Source of the DNA: a virus
Virus record (IMG/VR): IMGVR_UViG_3300046000_000847
Span: 1-26,603 of that record
Length of the DNA: 26,603 nt
Strand: one strand, 5' to 3'
The position numbers and the translations under genes are program-made. Positions within the stretch are counted from its first letter, which is position 1, and every line of letters begins with the position of its first letter. Below are positions 8,788 through 16,288 of this stretch, piece by piece. The notes under the pieces were generated by a model, which saw nothing but the letters and a program-made list of their open reading frames with translations, ran no database searches and had not been told where the DNA came from.

Positions 8788-8812
8788 ACAAAGCCCCCAG
8801 GGTAGGGGGCTT
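8788..8812 (-). terminator. Intrinsic terminator after major tail protein gene
   Basis: A perfect 8-bp stem AAGCCCCC/GGGGGCTT (8791-8798 with 8805-8812) has a 6-base loop. On the minus strand it is followed by TTTGTCTT. It lies 26 bp past the stop of the major tail protein gene. The tail genes downstream have no clear promoter, so it may be leaky and lower their expression relative to the capsid and tail tube genes. Confidence 0.8.
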
Positions 8813-8837
8813 GTTTACTAAATCAACTTGTGATCAA

Positions 8838-9389
8838 TTAAGCAATAGCAGCCAATGTGTAGTCGCCGTTAACTTCAATAGTTACAGGGCTAACCCAGAC
8901 TGGACTTGACGCACTAACAGAAGGGGCTAGGCTAGATACAAAGCCATTGCCCATGATCAAGTAGTTGTCAGGAGTTGCACCAGTAGTAGCACCACTTGGA
9001 GCAATCATGAATGCCACTTGTGTGCGTGTGTTACTTAGACCAAAAATACCTGCTGTGATGGCTGTTGTAGTTGCACCAGTTGTTCCAAAGAACAGGGTTG
9101 GGTCAAGAACGAAGTTGCCACTTAGGCTGTTGGTTGAAACTGTAGTGATTACACTTTCACCAGACTGGTCGAGTTGCTGCCAGCGAAATGATCCGTTAGC
9201 GTTGTTGATTGTCACATCTTGTAAACCTGCTAGTTCAATGGCTCCTGCAGCCAGTGTCAAAGCACCAGTAGCAGAATCAACAGCACTATAAAAGTCACTA
9301 CTTGTAAGGGTAGCGTGTGCTGAAGCATCATACTTAACAAGAACAAGTTTAACGCGGTTTACCGCGGTAGTTGCATTAATATATGCCAT
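8838..9389 (-). CDS. Major tail tube protein (probable)
   Basis: The 183-residue protein is rich in Ala, Thr, Ser and Val and poor in charge, as tail tube subunits are. It starts MAYINATTAVNRVKLVLVKY and ends with VWVSPVTIEVNGDYTLAAIA. It lies between the completion protein and the tail chaperone genes, the standard place for the tube protein. A strong terminator directly follows, and a GGAACAAAAAA site precedes the start. No diagnostic motif is visible, so the call rests on order, size and composition. A role as a different virion protein cannot be excluded, but no other candidate for the tube exists in the window. Confidence 0.75.
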   Translation of the reverse strand: MAYINATTAVNRVKLVLVKYDASAHATLTSSDFYSAVDSATGALTLAAGAIELAGLQDVTINNANGSFRWQQLDQSGESVITTVSTNSLSGNFVLDPTLFFGTTGATTTAITAGIFGLSNTRTQVAFMIAPSGATTGATPDNYLIMGNGFVSSLAPSVSASSPVWVSPVTIEVNGDYTLAAIA

Positions 9390-9400
9390 TTTTTTGTTCC

Positions 9401-9793
9401 TTAATTAATTGTGTAAAACCTATACTCAAAAGTATAAGTTACGACATCTCTGTCTATAGAAGCATCATAGTCAAATTCTTTTCTGAAAGAAGTTGGTATG
9501 TTGCTCAAATCTTTTGCTACTCTTAAAGTAGTCAATGTTGAATCTAAATCAATGGGTCTTGTCTTGGCGTCTACTGCAAGATATCCTTGGACTGTTGTTA
9601 CAGTTTCCATGATATCCGTGCCATCAAGCACCTGAATGACTGGAGTTTGTTTAGTGGTTGGCTCATCAAGATAAACTCGTTTCTTGTTAGTGAGGTATAA
9701 AGGACTATCACCTTGTGCCCAAGGCAACTCTGGTGAGGTAGTAATGCCACCTGCCAAGTTTGCTTTGAGATAATTTAATAGTTCTGTTCTCAT
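9401..9793 (-). CDS. Head-tail or tail completion protein (probable)
   Basis: This 130-residue protein (MRTELLNYLKANLAGGITTS) sits between the connector and the major tail protein, where head-closure and tail-terminator proteins lie. It ends in a strand-rich DRDVVTYTFEYRFYTIN, which is reminiscent of the last strands of tail terminator proteins. The start overlaps the upstream stop by ATGA, so translation is probably coupled. No family signature is firm. Both tail terminator and neck protein remain possible. Confidence 0.6.
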   Translation of the reverse strand: MRTELLNYLKANLAGGITTSPELPWAQGDSPLYLTNKKRVYLDEPTTKQTPVIQVLDGTDIMETVTTVQGYLAVDAKTRPIDLDSTLTTLRVAKDLSNIPTSFRKEFDYDASIDRDVVTYTFEYRFYTIN

Positions 9794-10296
9794 CTTGCAC
9801 GAATCAAGTTAAGTTTAGATGGAGCCTTATCACTTGTATTAACTGTGCCGTCTCCAGCAAAGTCGTAGAAGTCTCCAGACTCAATCAATTCCACAAACAT
9901 CTTTTCAGTTTTATCTTCATAATACTTGATCTTTTGAACCTCAGCACTATCTAGATTTGAAAAGTCTGCTACCTTTGGCAAAATATATTCTGCCAAGGCC
10001 AAGTATACACACAAGTCAGTAAAGTCTGCTTTGCGTGCCACTATCCTTGCGGCATTGACTGAGGGAATTAGTCTGACATCATTCTTCAAAGATGCATCAC
10101 GAGTGAATTGGTAATCTTTCCACCAGTCACTGCTTTTGATACGTGCAAGCAATCTCTCACTGGCACGGATCAAGGCATCTTCTACAACAACATCAGTTAA
10201 TCCCTCATTACTTTCAAAAATCCGTTGGTCGCGATCCACTACATCCTGGTAATCCGCAAAACTGCGAACTGTTGTTCCTGAAATAATAAACGACAT
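9790..10296 (-). CDS. Head-tail connector/adaptor protein (probable)
   Basis: The protein has 168 residues, starts MSFIISGTTVRSFADYQDVV, and is mostly helical (ALIRASERLLARIKSSDWWK near 42-61, FTDLCVYLALAEYILPKVAD near 92-111). The size, helical makeup and position straight after the capsid gene match gp6/gp15-type adaptors that sit under the portal. The start has a near-perfect AAGGAGGT site four bases upstream. The adaptor role is inferred from order and fold type. I see no specific motif. Confidence 0.62.
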   Translation of the reverse strand: MSFIISGTTVRSFADYQDVVDRDQRIFESNEGLTDVVVEDALIRASERLLARIKSSDWWKDYQFTRDASLKNDVRLIPSVNAARIVARKADFTDLCVYLALAEYILPKVADFSNLDSAEVQKIKYYEDKTEKMFVELIESGDFYDFAGDGTVNTSDKAPSKLNLIRAR

Positions 10297-10318
10297 CGTG
10301 ACCTCCTTGATTTAAATA

Positions 10319-11125
10319 TTAAACATTAACAAGTTTAATACCGCGTGTGGCATCAATAACACCAACACCAGCGTGTAAACTTGCAACAATGTCGTTACCA
10401 ACTGCGGCTGCACGGCGTTGAATTTCTAAATCAACATTCTTGAACATTGCGATTCTGAGAGCATCTTGGGAGAAAATAAATCCCTTGTTTGTTCCAGTAA
10501 CATAAGCACTCTGGAATAAACGAACACCACCAACACTGGCCAAGAAACCATTTGTCATTGCTTCGTTCTGGAATGTGCCACCAGCGTAAGCGGCTGTGCC
10601 AATTGCTTTCATTAGTGCGGCTGCTTGGGCTGGGCTCAAGATACCATACAATTGACCCATTTCACCAGCACCACGGATTTGTGCAACTGCGTTGAAAATT
10701 GCGTCAACTGAAACTGGATCGCTATCACCAGTGCTGGCTGTCAATGAGTTCATTGCTGTGATAACATCTGCATCAAATGCTTTGGCAACTGATTGACCTA
10801 ATACACGGCCAAGTTCAGATGGATCAATAGCACCTAGATCACGCATGACATCACGAGCGGCGTAGATGTTAGCAGAGATTGTAACTTTAGTATCAGTAAT
10901 GCCAAGTGCGGCAAAATCTTCAGCATCGTGACTTGCACTTGTCAACTTGCTGGCTGTAACAGAACCCATAACTGGAATCTGTGCGGAATTGCTACCTGCT
11001 GGTAGGTTAACCATAGGGATAAGACCACCACCTAAGAATAGGGAGTTTTCTTGTGCTGTATAGACTGTGGCTGCTTTGGTAGCAACTACTAATGCGTCTA
11101 AATCATATGAGGTATTAAAAGCCAT
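10319..11125 (-). CDS. Major capsid protein (HK97 fold)
   Basis: The 268-residue protein follows the scaffold gene and has the look of an HK97-fold coat protein. It has an N-terminal arm (MAFNTSYDLDALVVATKAAT), a strand pair SAQIPVMGSVTASKLT near 47-62, an E-loop-like region, a spine helix ELGRVLGQSVAKAFDADVIT near 104-123, and an A-domain with YGILSPAQAAALMKAIG near 159-175. The C-terminal GVGVIDATRGIKLVNV is typical of coat proteins that end in a beta strand. There is no large N-terminal delta domain, consistent with a separate scaffold gene upstream. AAGGAAAA precedes the start. Confidence 0.9.
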   Translation of the reverse strand: MAFNTSYDLDALVVATKAATVYTAQENSLFLGGGLIPMVNLPAGSNSAQIPVMGSVTASKLTSASHDAEDFAALGITDTKVTISANIYAARDVMRDLGAIDPSELGRVLGQSVAKAFDADVITAMNSLTASTGDSDPVSVDAIFNAVAQIRGAGEMGQLYGILSPAQAAALMKAIGTAAYAGGTFQNEAMTNGFLASVGGVRLFQSAYVTGTNKGFIFSQDALRIAMFKNVDLEIQRRAAAVGNDIVASLHAGVGVIDATRGIKLVNV

Positions 11126-11143
11126 TTTATATTTTCCTTAAAA

Positions 11144-11818
11144 TTAAATTTTGCCGTTGCGTCTTGCTTCAGCGTATATTTTCCTGTGGTCACTGCGAGT
11201 GAGATCTAATGAACCTAAATCAACTGGTCCAGGACTGTTGTCACGGACTCCACCATTTGTGTTAGTAGTAGCAGGAGTAGCAGAAACAAAGTGGGGATTG
11301 GACTGAAGCCATTCTTGAACATATTGTTCAACACTTAATGGTTTGCCCTTCTCACTGTATCTCACTGTGCCTTTTTCATCTAACACTTCAACATCGCCTT
11401 CTTCATTTAGTCTTAAATTGTTCCTGAGAAGTTGTTTCACTTGTGCAGGATTCACACTACGATATTGTGCGGCGTAGTTCATCAATGGTTGTTCTAATTT
11501 GAATTCACGAATGATATTATCGCGTTTGGCAATTTCAGCCTCCTTCTTGGAGATTGCATCTGCCATGACCTTTTCAAAGTTTCCTTTTTTAACTTCAAGA
11601 TCTTGCTGTTGTTTGCGATAGTTGGTTACGATATCTCGCAACTCATCTGGTTCGCCTAGATCAGCATATTTGCCTGAGAGTTTCTTTTCTAGTTGAGTCT
11701 TACTCTTGGCTAGAATAGCATTTACCTCATCTTGAGTAAAGGTCTTTGATACCTGACTGTTTGTTTCAGTGGATGTGTCAGTGTCCACGGTTGCTGTTGT
11801 GTTTTCTTGATCCAACAT
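11144..11818 (-). CDS. Scaffolding protein
   Basis: This acidic, helical protein lies between portal and capsid genes. It has a disordered Thr/Glu-rich N-terminus, then KTFTQDEVNAILAKSKTQLE, long charged helices, LSVEQYVQEWLQSNPHF near 160-175, and a basic C-terminus ARRNGKI. This layout is usual for phage scaffolds, whose basic tail contacts the coat protein. I place the start at ATG 11818 (MLDQENTT, 224 residues), because GAGAGG sits eight bases upstream. An upstream TTG at 11854 would add 12 residues but has no good ribosome site. The role is inferred from order and composition. Confidence 0.8.
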   Translation of the reverse strand: MLDQENTTATVDTDTSTETNSQVSKTFTQDEVNAILAKSKTQLEKKLSGKYADLGEPDELRDIVTNYRKQQQDLEVKKGNFEKVMADAISKKEAEIAKRDNIIREFKLEQPLMNYAAQYRSVNPAQVKQLLRNNLRLNEEGDVEVLDEKGTVRYSEKGKPLSVEQYVQEWLQSNPHFVSATPATTNTNGGVRDNSPGPVDLGSLDLTRSDHRKIYAEARRNGKI

Positions 11819-11866
11819 AAATCCCGCCTCTCTTGGAGTATTGTTTTGTGACAACTTCTTGCTGTC

Positions 11867-13225
11867 TTATACTGCTAGGTTGTCACCTGCTGTATTGGGT
11901 TGAGGTGTTGCATCCGCTGTGAGATCCAACAAGCCTTTAATTTTTTCTACAATTGATGTTTTAACAGCAGGGTCTTCAACGGTGCTATAAGTTTTAATCA
12001 ACTGGTCTAATTCATTTTGTGTATCGTGAATAGCAAATGAGTCTGGATATTCAACGGTGCCTGACCAAGTTAAGTTTTGATACAGAGCATACAGTTTCCA
12101 CAACTGTTCTTCACACAATTCAATGTTGTCTGCCATTTCACTTAAGCGGCTGTTGAGCAAAGCGAACTCTACTTCTCTGCTGACGCCACTCATGACTTGT
12201 GCTTCATTGGCACGGATACTGCCTGTGTTGGCCATCTTGTCAATACTGCTGACAATGTTGTTGATGGCTGTGTAAATGCTTGACACTTCTTGTCCACTAA
12301 ACTCTAACACATAAGGCTTTAAGGCAGGATCCATGGACTGCGGCATATGAATCAATGCTCCTGCTCCTGAACCTACATTGGTATCTGCTGTGGTAACAAG
12401 ACTTGGATGACTACCAAGACGAATGCCTTGTTCAACTTCACTGGTCAAGTTATAAATCATTCTTGACGCATCAGCAATGTCTTCAATACTACTAATACCC
12501 AAGCCACGAATGGTTGAAGTTTGATTGTATAAAATAACAGCAGGGATAACACCTAGTTGATTGATTTCAATGCTTTTGTTTTTTACTTCTTGCTTTTCAT
12601 GATTGATGGTTGTGGTTTGAATAAACTCTGGTGTCCATTCTTTAACAACTGAAACACTGCTGTTGCTGTCTTCAATGTATTTGAAATATGAAAGTTCATA
12701 ACGACCACTTTCTAATCTAGTCCATGAGAAATCTGTGACCAGTAATGGTGACAAGAGATTCAAATAAGGACGCACACCAGCGGCAAGTTCATCAGCACGG
12801 GTAATGGCGCCAATGTTGGCTTTTGACATTATGATCCATGAATGTCCAAACACATTGGCCCATGTTGCGGCCTGCTTCATGAAACTGTCTAAGTCACGAC
12901 CTTCATGATCAGCATCAGCCAAGAAGGCCACTAATGCTGGATCATTTTCTAAACCTGTTAATACACGCTCAGGTTCAGTTCTAAACAAGAAACTAATGTA
13001 AGTGGAAATGATACTGCGTGGATGATTATCATATGGGGTGTTGGCCAAGCGTTGATTGTATTCATTTGCTGTTTCAAGTTGGTAGCGTGTAAGATAGCCG
13101 CCTTTGCGATAAGTTTCCCCACCTGAGAAACTATCATATAAAAACTCGTAGCGTTGTCTGTTACGACTGACAAGCGGGTTCACTGAGGCCGCGTCAGCGT
13201 AGTTCTGGCTTAGAATTGTATCCAT
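11867..13225 (-). CDS. Portal protein
   Basis: The 452-residue protein follows the large terminase and fits the portal family in size and order. It starts MDTILSQNYADAASVNPLVS. The region YNQRLANTPYDNHPRSIIST near 56-75 resembles the N-terminal domain of portals of the DUF4055 type. Next come a mixed alpha/beta wing (RPYLNLLSPLLVTDFSW near 151-167) and helices that probably line the channel, ending with LWKLYALYQNLTW. Portals form the dodecameric ring at one capsid vertex through which DNA is packaged. An AAGGAAA site lies upstream of the start. The preceding 69 bp hold no gene. Confidence 0.82.
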   Translation of the reverse strand: MDTILSQNYADAASVNPLVSRNRQRYEFLYDSFSGGETYRKGGYLTRYQLETANEYNQRLANTPYDNHPRSIISTYISFLFRTEPERVLTGLENDPALVAFLADADHEGRDLDSFMKQAATWANVFGHSWIIMSKANIGAITRADELAAGVRPYLNLLSPLLVTDFSWTRLESGRYELSYFKYIEDSNSSVSVVKEWTPEFIQTTTINHEKQEVKNKSIEINQLGVIPAVILYNQTSTIRGLGISSIEDIADASRMIYNLTSEVEQGIRLGSHPSLVTTADTNVGSGAGALIHMPQSMDPALKPYVLEFSGQEVSSIYTAINNIVSSIDKMANTGSIRANEAQVMSGVSREVEFALLNSRLSEMADNIELCEEQLWKLYALYQNLTWSGTVEYPDSFAIHDTQNELDQLIKTYSTVEDPAVKTSIVEKIKGLLDLTADATPQPNTAGDNLAV

Positions 13226-13294
13226 TGCTTTTCATTTCCTTGTATAGACCGTCTGTGATCAGTAGATGTCTGGTATCTTTATTTATGCTCATGC

Positions 13295-14530
13295 TTAGGC
13301 CAGTTGATGCCCCCATCGCTGTGGTGATCGTGCTTCCACTGGTTTAGTGATTGGGAATGAATACTGAATCCAATATGTGGCAGCATCTGCTCCATGATCC
13401 CAACCCTTGTCCTTGTCTGGTTGCATACTGTCTGGTTTGTATGACCAGTTCTTAAAACAAGCAATGGTCTTTTTACAAACAGGATCAATGAAGAAGCGTG
13501 TGCTGTCATCTGGTCGCTTGAAGAATAAACTATTGCCACTGTTGATGCGATCTCGCACCAAGGGGTGTTGTCTATGATAGCGTGTGACAAAGCCAGCCAT
13601 CTCCAACAACTTGATATCAGTGTTACCACCAGCACTGGTCTTACGCTGAACACCAGCAGGGTCAGGAAACACAGTGATGGGATTACGCGGATATCTACTT
13701 CTAATCTCATTGATCATTTCTTGTGTGTTACTGTTGTCAAGATAGATCTCATCATACACTTCAATACCTGTGGGCGTTTGACGACCAACAACTGCACTCA
13801 TTGGCGTGCCATTAAAGTCCATGCCTATGAATACAGGTTCTGTTTCTGTGGGCTTACGCACTTCACGAATGTTATGCTCGCCAAACTCACCAAATATAAT
13901 TCCAGCAAACACTTGCCAACTAGCACAGTATTCTTGTAAGAACACCTTGGGTGATAAGTCTTGCTTGGCTTGTTCAATCTCATCTGCATCTACAAAGCCA
14001 CCCTCTGCTGTTGTGTAACTAAAACTTGCCCAATTTGGCTTTGTCAAATGATTATCATACAAGTCTCTTGCAGCCTGATTGCCTGCTTTGGGAGTCCCAG
14101 TAAACAAGGCGTGTCCACGTTTGTCACTCAAACTAGGGCGTATGATTTGATGCCAAATGTTTTCAATATCAATGTCACAGAACTCATCCACACAAATAAA
14201 TGAGATGCTTTCCCCCCTGAGGTTATCTCCCTGCTCTGCTGACTTCAAACATATTTGACTATTATTTTTGAGTCTGATCGTAAGTTCGCTTTCATTAGTA
14301 TCTTCAATCCAATTTAACTTGCTTAGTTTCTTTTTTAGTTTGGTCCAGCATAGACTTTTAATCTGCTGTCTACTATTGGCCAACATCCACACAACACTAT
14401 TTGGTTTACTTGCAAACCTACACACTTCACGCATGGCGAGAAATGTTTTGCCTCCACGACGACCCGCAAGCACTACACGAAATCGTGTATCACTATCAGC
14501 AATCAGTTGTTGCTTGGCACTTAACGGCAT
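13295..14530 (-). CDS. terL: Large terminase subunit (ATPase-nuclease)
   Basis: This 411-residue packaging motor shows all the main motifs. Walker A is AGRRGGKT at 22-29. Walker B is FICVDEF at 111-117, with the catalytic Glu after Asp. The coupling motif is LFTGTPK at 142-148. The RNase H-like nuclease has its acidic residues in GMDFNGTP (D238), VFPDPAG (D290) and DHGADA (378-383). The length is usual for the family. It overlaps the preceding 64-aa gene by ten bases and is preceded by the small subunit gene. It cuts concatemeric DNA and pumps it into the prohead through the portal. Confidence 0.97.
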   Translation of the reverse strand: MPLSAKQQLIADSDTRFRVVLAGRRGGKTFLAMREVCRFASKPNSVVWMLANSRQQIKSLCWTKLKKKLSKLNWIEDTNESELTIRLKNNSQICLKSAEQGDNLRGESISFICVDEFCDIDIENIWHQIIRPSLSDKRGHALFTGTPKAGNQAARDLYDNHLTKPNWASFSYTTAEGGFVDADEIEQAKQDLSPKVFLQEYCASWQVFAGIIFGEFGEHNIREVRKPTETEPVFIGMDFNGTPMSAVVGRQTPTGIEVYDEIYLDNSNTQEMINEIRSRYPRNPITVFPDPAGVQRKTSAGGNTDIKLLEMAGFVTRYHRQHPLVRDRINSGNSLFFKRPDDSTRFFIDPVCKKTIACFKNWSYKPDSMQPDKDKGWDHGADAATYWIQYSFPITKPVEARSPQRWGHQLA

Positions 14531-14715
14531 AGCACATCGTTAATGTGATCAGCAATACGCATGGCTTCTTCTGGCGTTACAAAATAACTGCGGTTGTGAA
14601 CTGACCCTGTGACACCATCAAGTATTGTGCTTGTTATTTTGAGTTGTAGTTCTTTAGGTGTTAGCCAACTTAGACTAATCTTTAATTCGTAATCATCAAG
14701 TTTCTGTATCAGCAT
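14521..14715 (-). CDS. Unknown 64-aa protein between terminase subunits
   Basis: The start at 14715 (MLIQKLDDYELKISLSWLTP) is chosen because AGGAAG lies six bases upstream. Longer upstream readings would sit inside the small terminase gene in another frame. The protein ends with FVTPEEAMRIADHINDVLCR, a predicted helix. It overlaps the small subunit gene by 20 bases and the large subunit gene by 10, so all three are tightly coupled. I do not recognise it. A packaging accessory is possible from its place, but nothing in the sequence proves this. Confidence 0.7.
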   Translation of the reverse strand: MLIQKLDDYELKISLSWLTPKELQLKITSTILDGVTGSVHNRSYFVTPEEAMRIADHINDVLCR

Positions 14716-15145
14716 CTTGTTCTTCCTGTTCATCATCAATGGTGTCGTCATCCATGTCATCACTCCAAGGTAACGGACGCTTGTCATCACTTGTGGTTCC
14801 AGTATCATTTTGACTCAGTATGTTTTTACCCAACCAAATCAGCATTGTGGGATTACCTTCTAATGCAACTCTTAACTGTGCTTGACGCAATGTGATCTTT
14901 AAATTATGACGGCCTTTTGTAAGAAATTCCTTAAAGTTGTATCTTAATGTGTTTTCATGCACATCAAAGTAGGCAGCAATTTCACGGTCAGAGACTCCTA
15001 AACTTGCCAAGTGTTCTACTTCTTCAGGTGGGACAATGATTTTATTTCGTCCAACAACTATGCCTAGGACTGTTTTCTCAGCCCACTTATGTTCACCATT
15101 GGGTCCAGGTTTGTTATATGTGTTATCGTTTGATTCTTCGTTCAT
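14696..15145 (-). CDS. terS: Small terminase subunit (probable)
   Basis: The 149-residue protein starts MNEESNDNTYNK at 15145, five bases after AGGAAG. An earlier ATG at 15169 has no comparable site. A helix-turn-helix lies at about 49-75 (LGVSDREIAAYFDVHENTLR), fitting DNA recognition by small terminase. It is followed by LRQAQLRVALEGNPTMLIWL, a pattern seen in small terminase-like proteins. The C-terminus is very acidic (DDMDDDTIDDEQEEQDAD). The gene overlaps the metallopeptidase gene by 23 bases and leads into the 64-aa gene and terL. Confidence 0.8.
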   Translation of the reverse strand: MNEESNDNTYNKPGPNGEHKWAEKTVLGIVVGRNKIIVPPEEVEHLASLGVSDREIAAYFDVHENTLRYNFKEFLTKGRHNLKITLRQAQLRVALEGNPTMLIWLGKNILSQNDTGTTSDDKRPLPWSDDMDDDTIDDEQEEQDADTET

Positions 15146-15491
15146 CTTCTTCCTGTGTCCTTTCAGCAATAAAGCCTAGTAGTTCAGGGTTGGCAAAGAA
15201 TATTTGTGCCCATGCCATACCTAGGTTGTGAACTTGATGCTCACTTAATTCTAAATGTAGTAAGTCAGATACCACATGTGTAACTTCATGTAGTAGTGTG
15301 TCCAAGCACTGAATACCTTTGAGTTGATCTTGTATTCTAATTTCACTGTGTGCTAGATCTTGTTCGCCAAACGCACTTGACATGATGCGTTGTGGGATCC
15401 ACTGTATGTCTGTGACATTACCTAAGATCTCTATTTGACGATATGTTGTGGGATGGGGCGGATTAACCAAGCCGCGTGGTTGTGTTTTCAT
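15123..15491 (-). CDS. HExxH zinc metallopeptidase-like protein
   Basis: The 122-residue protein has HEVTH at 68-72 within TLLHEVTHVVSDLLHL, a zinc-binding gluzincin-type site, and Glu84 or His85 as possible third ligands. Small HExxH proteins of the ImmA/SprT-like kind often lie just upstream of phage terminase genes. Their substrate is usually unknown. It begins the packaging module. GGAG lies about 13 bases before the ATG. Cleavage of a host regulator or of a virion precursor are both possible but unproven. It is not expected to be the endolysin, since no cell-wall-binding or secretion signal is seen. Confidence 0.75.
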   Translation of the reverse strand: MKTQPRGLVNPPHPTTYRQIEILGNVTDIQWIPQRIMSSAFGEQDLAHSEIRIQDQLKGIQCLDTLLHEVTHVVSDLLHLELSEHQVHNLGMAWAQIFFANPELLGFIAERTQEEDERRIKR

Positions 15492-15550
15492 TTCTATGCA
15501 ATCTCCAAATCTATACGCTTACTTACCTGGTATAGAAAAGAAACTTGCTC

Positions 15551-15589
15551 TTAGCCATAAAAGTGCCACTTTTAGTCAATGGCGTTGAC
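15551..15589 (-). promoter_or_regulatory. Tandem dyads upstream of packaging genes, with weak promoter
   Basis: Two adjoining dyads lie about 70-100 bp upstream of the packaging genes. The first is a perfect 8-bp palindrome with one central base at 15558-15574 (TAAAAGTGCCACTTTTA). The second is GTCAA/TTGAC with a 5-base spacer at 15575-15589. On the minus strand, TTGACT (15579-15574) could be a -35 box, but at 17 bp the -10 is only GGCTAA. This would suit a late promoter needing an activator that binds a dyad. That is inference. Confidence 0.4.
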
Positions 15590-15644
15590 TGGGCTGTGGC
15601 CGCCAGGTCCTAGGTAGTAGGATAACTTTATTTAAGTCATAAGA

Positions 15645-15662
15645 AAGCCCCTTGCGGGGCTT
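15645..15662 (-). terminator. Intrinsic terminator after the 143-aa gene
   Basis: A perfect 7-bp stem AAGCCCC/GGGGCTT has a 4-base loop, TTGC on the plus strand. On the minus strand it is followed by TTTCTTATG. It starts 7 bp past the stop of the 143-aa gene at 15670. It separates that transcript from the packaging module. Confidence 0.85.
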
Positions 15663-15669
15663 GTTTGTT

Positions 15670-16101
15670 TTAGATGTTTAGTTCTTTACGCAAACGCATT
15701 ACTTCAGTTATCTGACGCTCTTTGCCTTTGAGCCCTGGATGTGTGGGCCAAATATCACCATGTGCTGGACTTGCGTAGGCACTACCAATTTCTAAATGAA
15801 AATCTTCACGGCGTCCTTCAGCATGTAGTTCAGCGGGTAAGAACACACAGAAATAAGGATGCTGATATGACTTTGGAAGTTTAAACTCGTTGATGCTGAG
15901 TTGGTTGCTAAATGGCTTAATGGTCAATCCATGTAATTTACATTGTGCTTCAAACCAATCCAAGCGTTGTTGATTTGACAATGCGTTCCAAGCGGCTTCA
16001 TCTGTGATGTCTGCTTGAACTTCTTGTGCTGTGCTGATGATAGCACTGATATTAAACTGCTCTGCCAGTTTACGAACTTTGTGTTTTAATGATTGGGCCA
16101 T
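15670..16101 (-). CDS. Unknown 143-aa protein with its own promoter and terminator
   Basis: The gene encodes a 143-residue protein beginning MAQSLKHKVRKLAEQFNISA. It has a near-perfect AAAGGAGG site seven bases before the ATG. An extended -10 promoter is at 16161-16153 and an intrinsic terminator directly follows, so it is a monocistronic unit and probably strongly expressed. The C-terminal half has HLEIGSAYASPAHGDIWPTH and a basic ending ERQITEVMRLRKELNI. There is no signal peptide or TM segment. I do not recognise the family. Independent control suggests a regulatory or early host-takeover role, but this is only inference. Confidence 0.8.
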   Translation of the reverse strand: MAQSLKHKVRKLAEQFNISAIISTAQEVQADITDEAAWNALSNQQRLDWFEAQCKLHGLTIKPFSNQLSINEFKLPKSYQHPYFCVFLPAELHAEGRREDFHLEIGSAYASPAHGDIWPTHPGLKGKERQITEVMRLRKELNI

Positions 16102-16152
16102 TTTGGACCCTCCTTTGTGTTATATGAACTACATTGTGTAGCCCATGTATCA

Positions 16153-16161
16153 ATTATAACA
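16153..16161 (-). promoter_or_regulatory. Extended -10 promoter for the 143-aa gene
   Basis: The minus strand reads TGTTATAAT, a perfect TATAAT with the TGn extension. It lies about 50 bp before the start codon of the gene at 16101. No good -35 box lies 16-18 bp upstream, which extended -10 promoters can do without. The leader contains a CTACA/TGTAG hairpin. Confidence 0.7.
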
Positions 16162-16194
16162 AACTAAACAGGACCATGCGACCTGAGCCTTGCC

Positions 16195-16225
16195 AAAAGG
16201 AAACCCCGTATCTCACGATAGGGGG
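16195..16225 (-). terminator. Intrinsic terminator of the small-RNA cassette
   Basis: On the minus strand, CCCC and TATC (16225-16217) pair with GATA and GGGG (16212-16204), with one C-C mismatch between them and a GTGA tetraloop. TTTCCTTTT (16203-16195) follows. Confidence 0.8.
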
Positions 16226-16282
16226 CTCCAGGATTTAATTACACACACGTTGCTGGAACCACACCACATAATCCCAGCACGT
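16195..16282 (-). ncRNA. Candidate small RNA, about 88 nt
   Basis: No protein gene lies between the strong promoter at 16317-16289 and the terminator at 16225-16195, so the cassette would make a short RNA. The expected +1 is A at 16282, seven bases past the -10. The RNA opens directly with a stem, ACGTGCTGG pairing with CCAGCAACGT (16256-16247, one bulged A), around a 17-base loop. Then comes a single-stranded GTGTGTAATTAAATCC stretch and the terminator hairpin with a U-rich end. A stem at +1, an open middle and an intrinsic terminator are the classic layout of bacterial small RNAs. The target is unknown. An 18-codon frame inside it has no good ribosome site. Confidence 0.72.
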
Positions 16283-16288
16283 ATATTT

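Noticed and set aside
11144-11854. TTG at 11854 as start of the scaffold gene
   Set aside because: The ATG at 11818 has GAGAGG at good spacing. The TTG has none.
12958-14543. Frames of 60-140 codons over portal and terL in other phases
   Set aside because: They overlap genes with clear motifs and have no ribosome sites or protein-like pattern.
16209-16265. An 18-codon frame inside the small RNA
   Set aside because: It starts in the hairpin loop with a poor ribosome site and ends in the terminator stem. A dual-function RNA cannot be excluded but is not supported.
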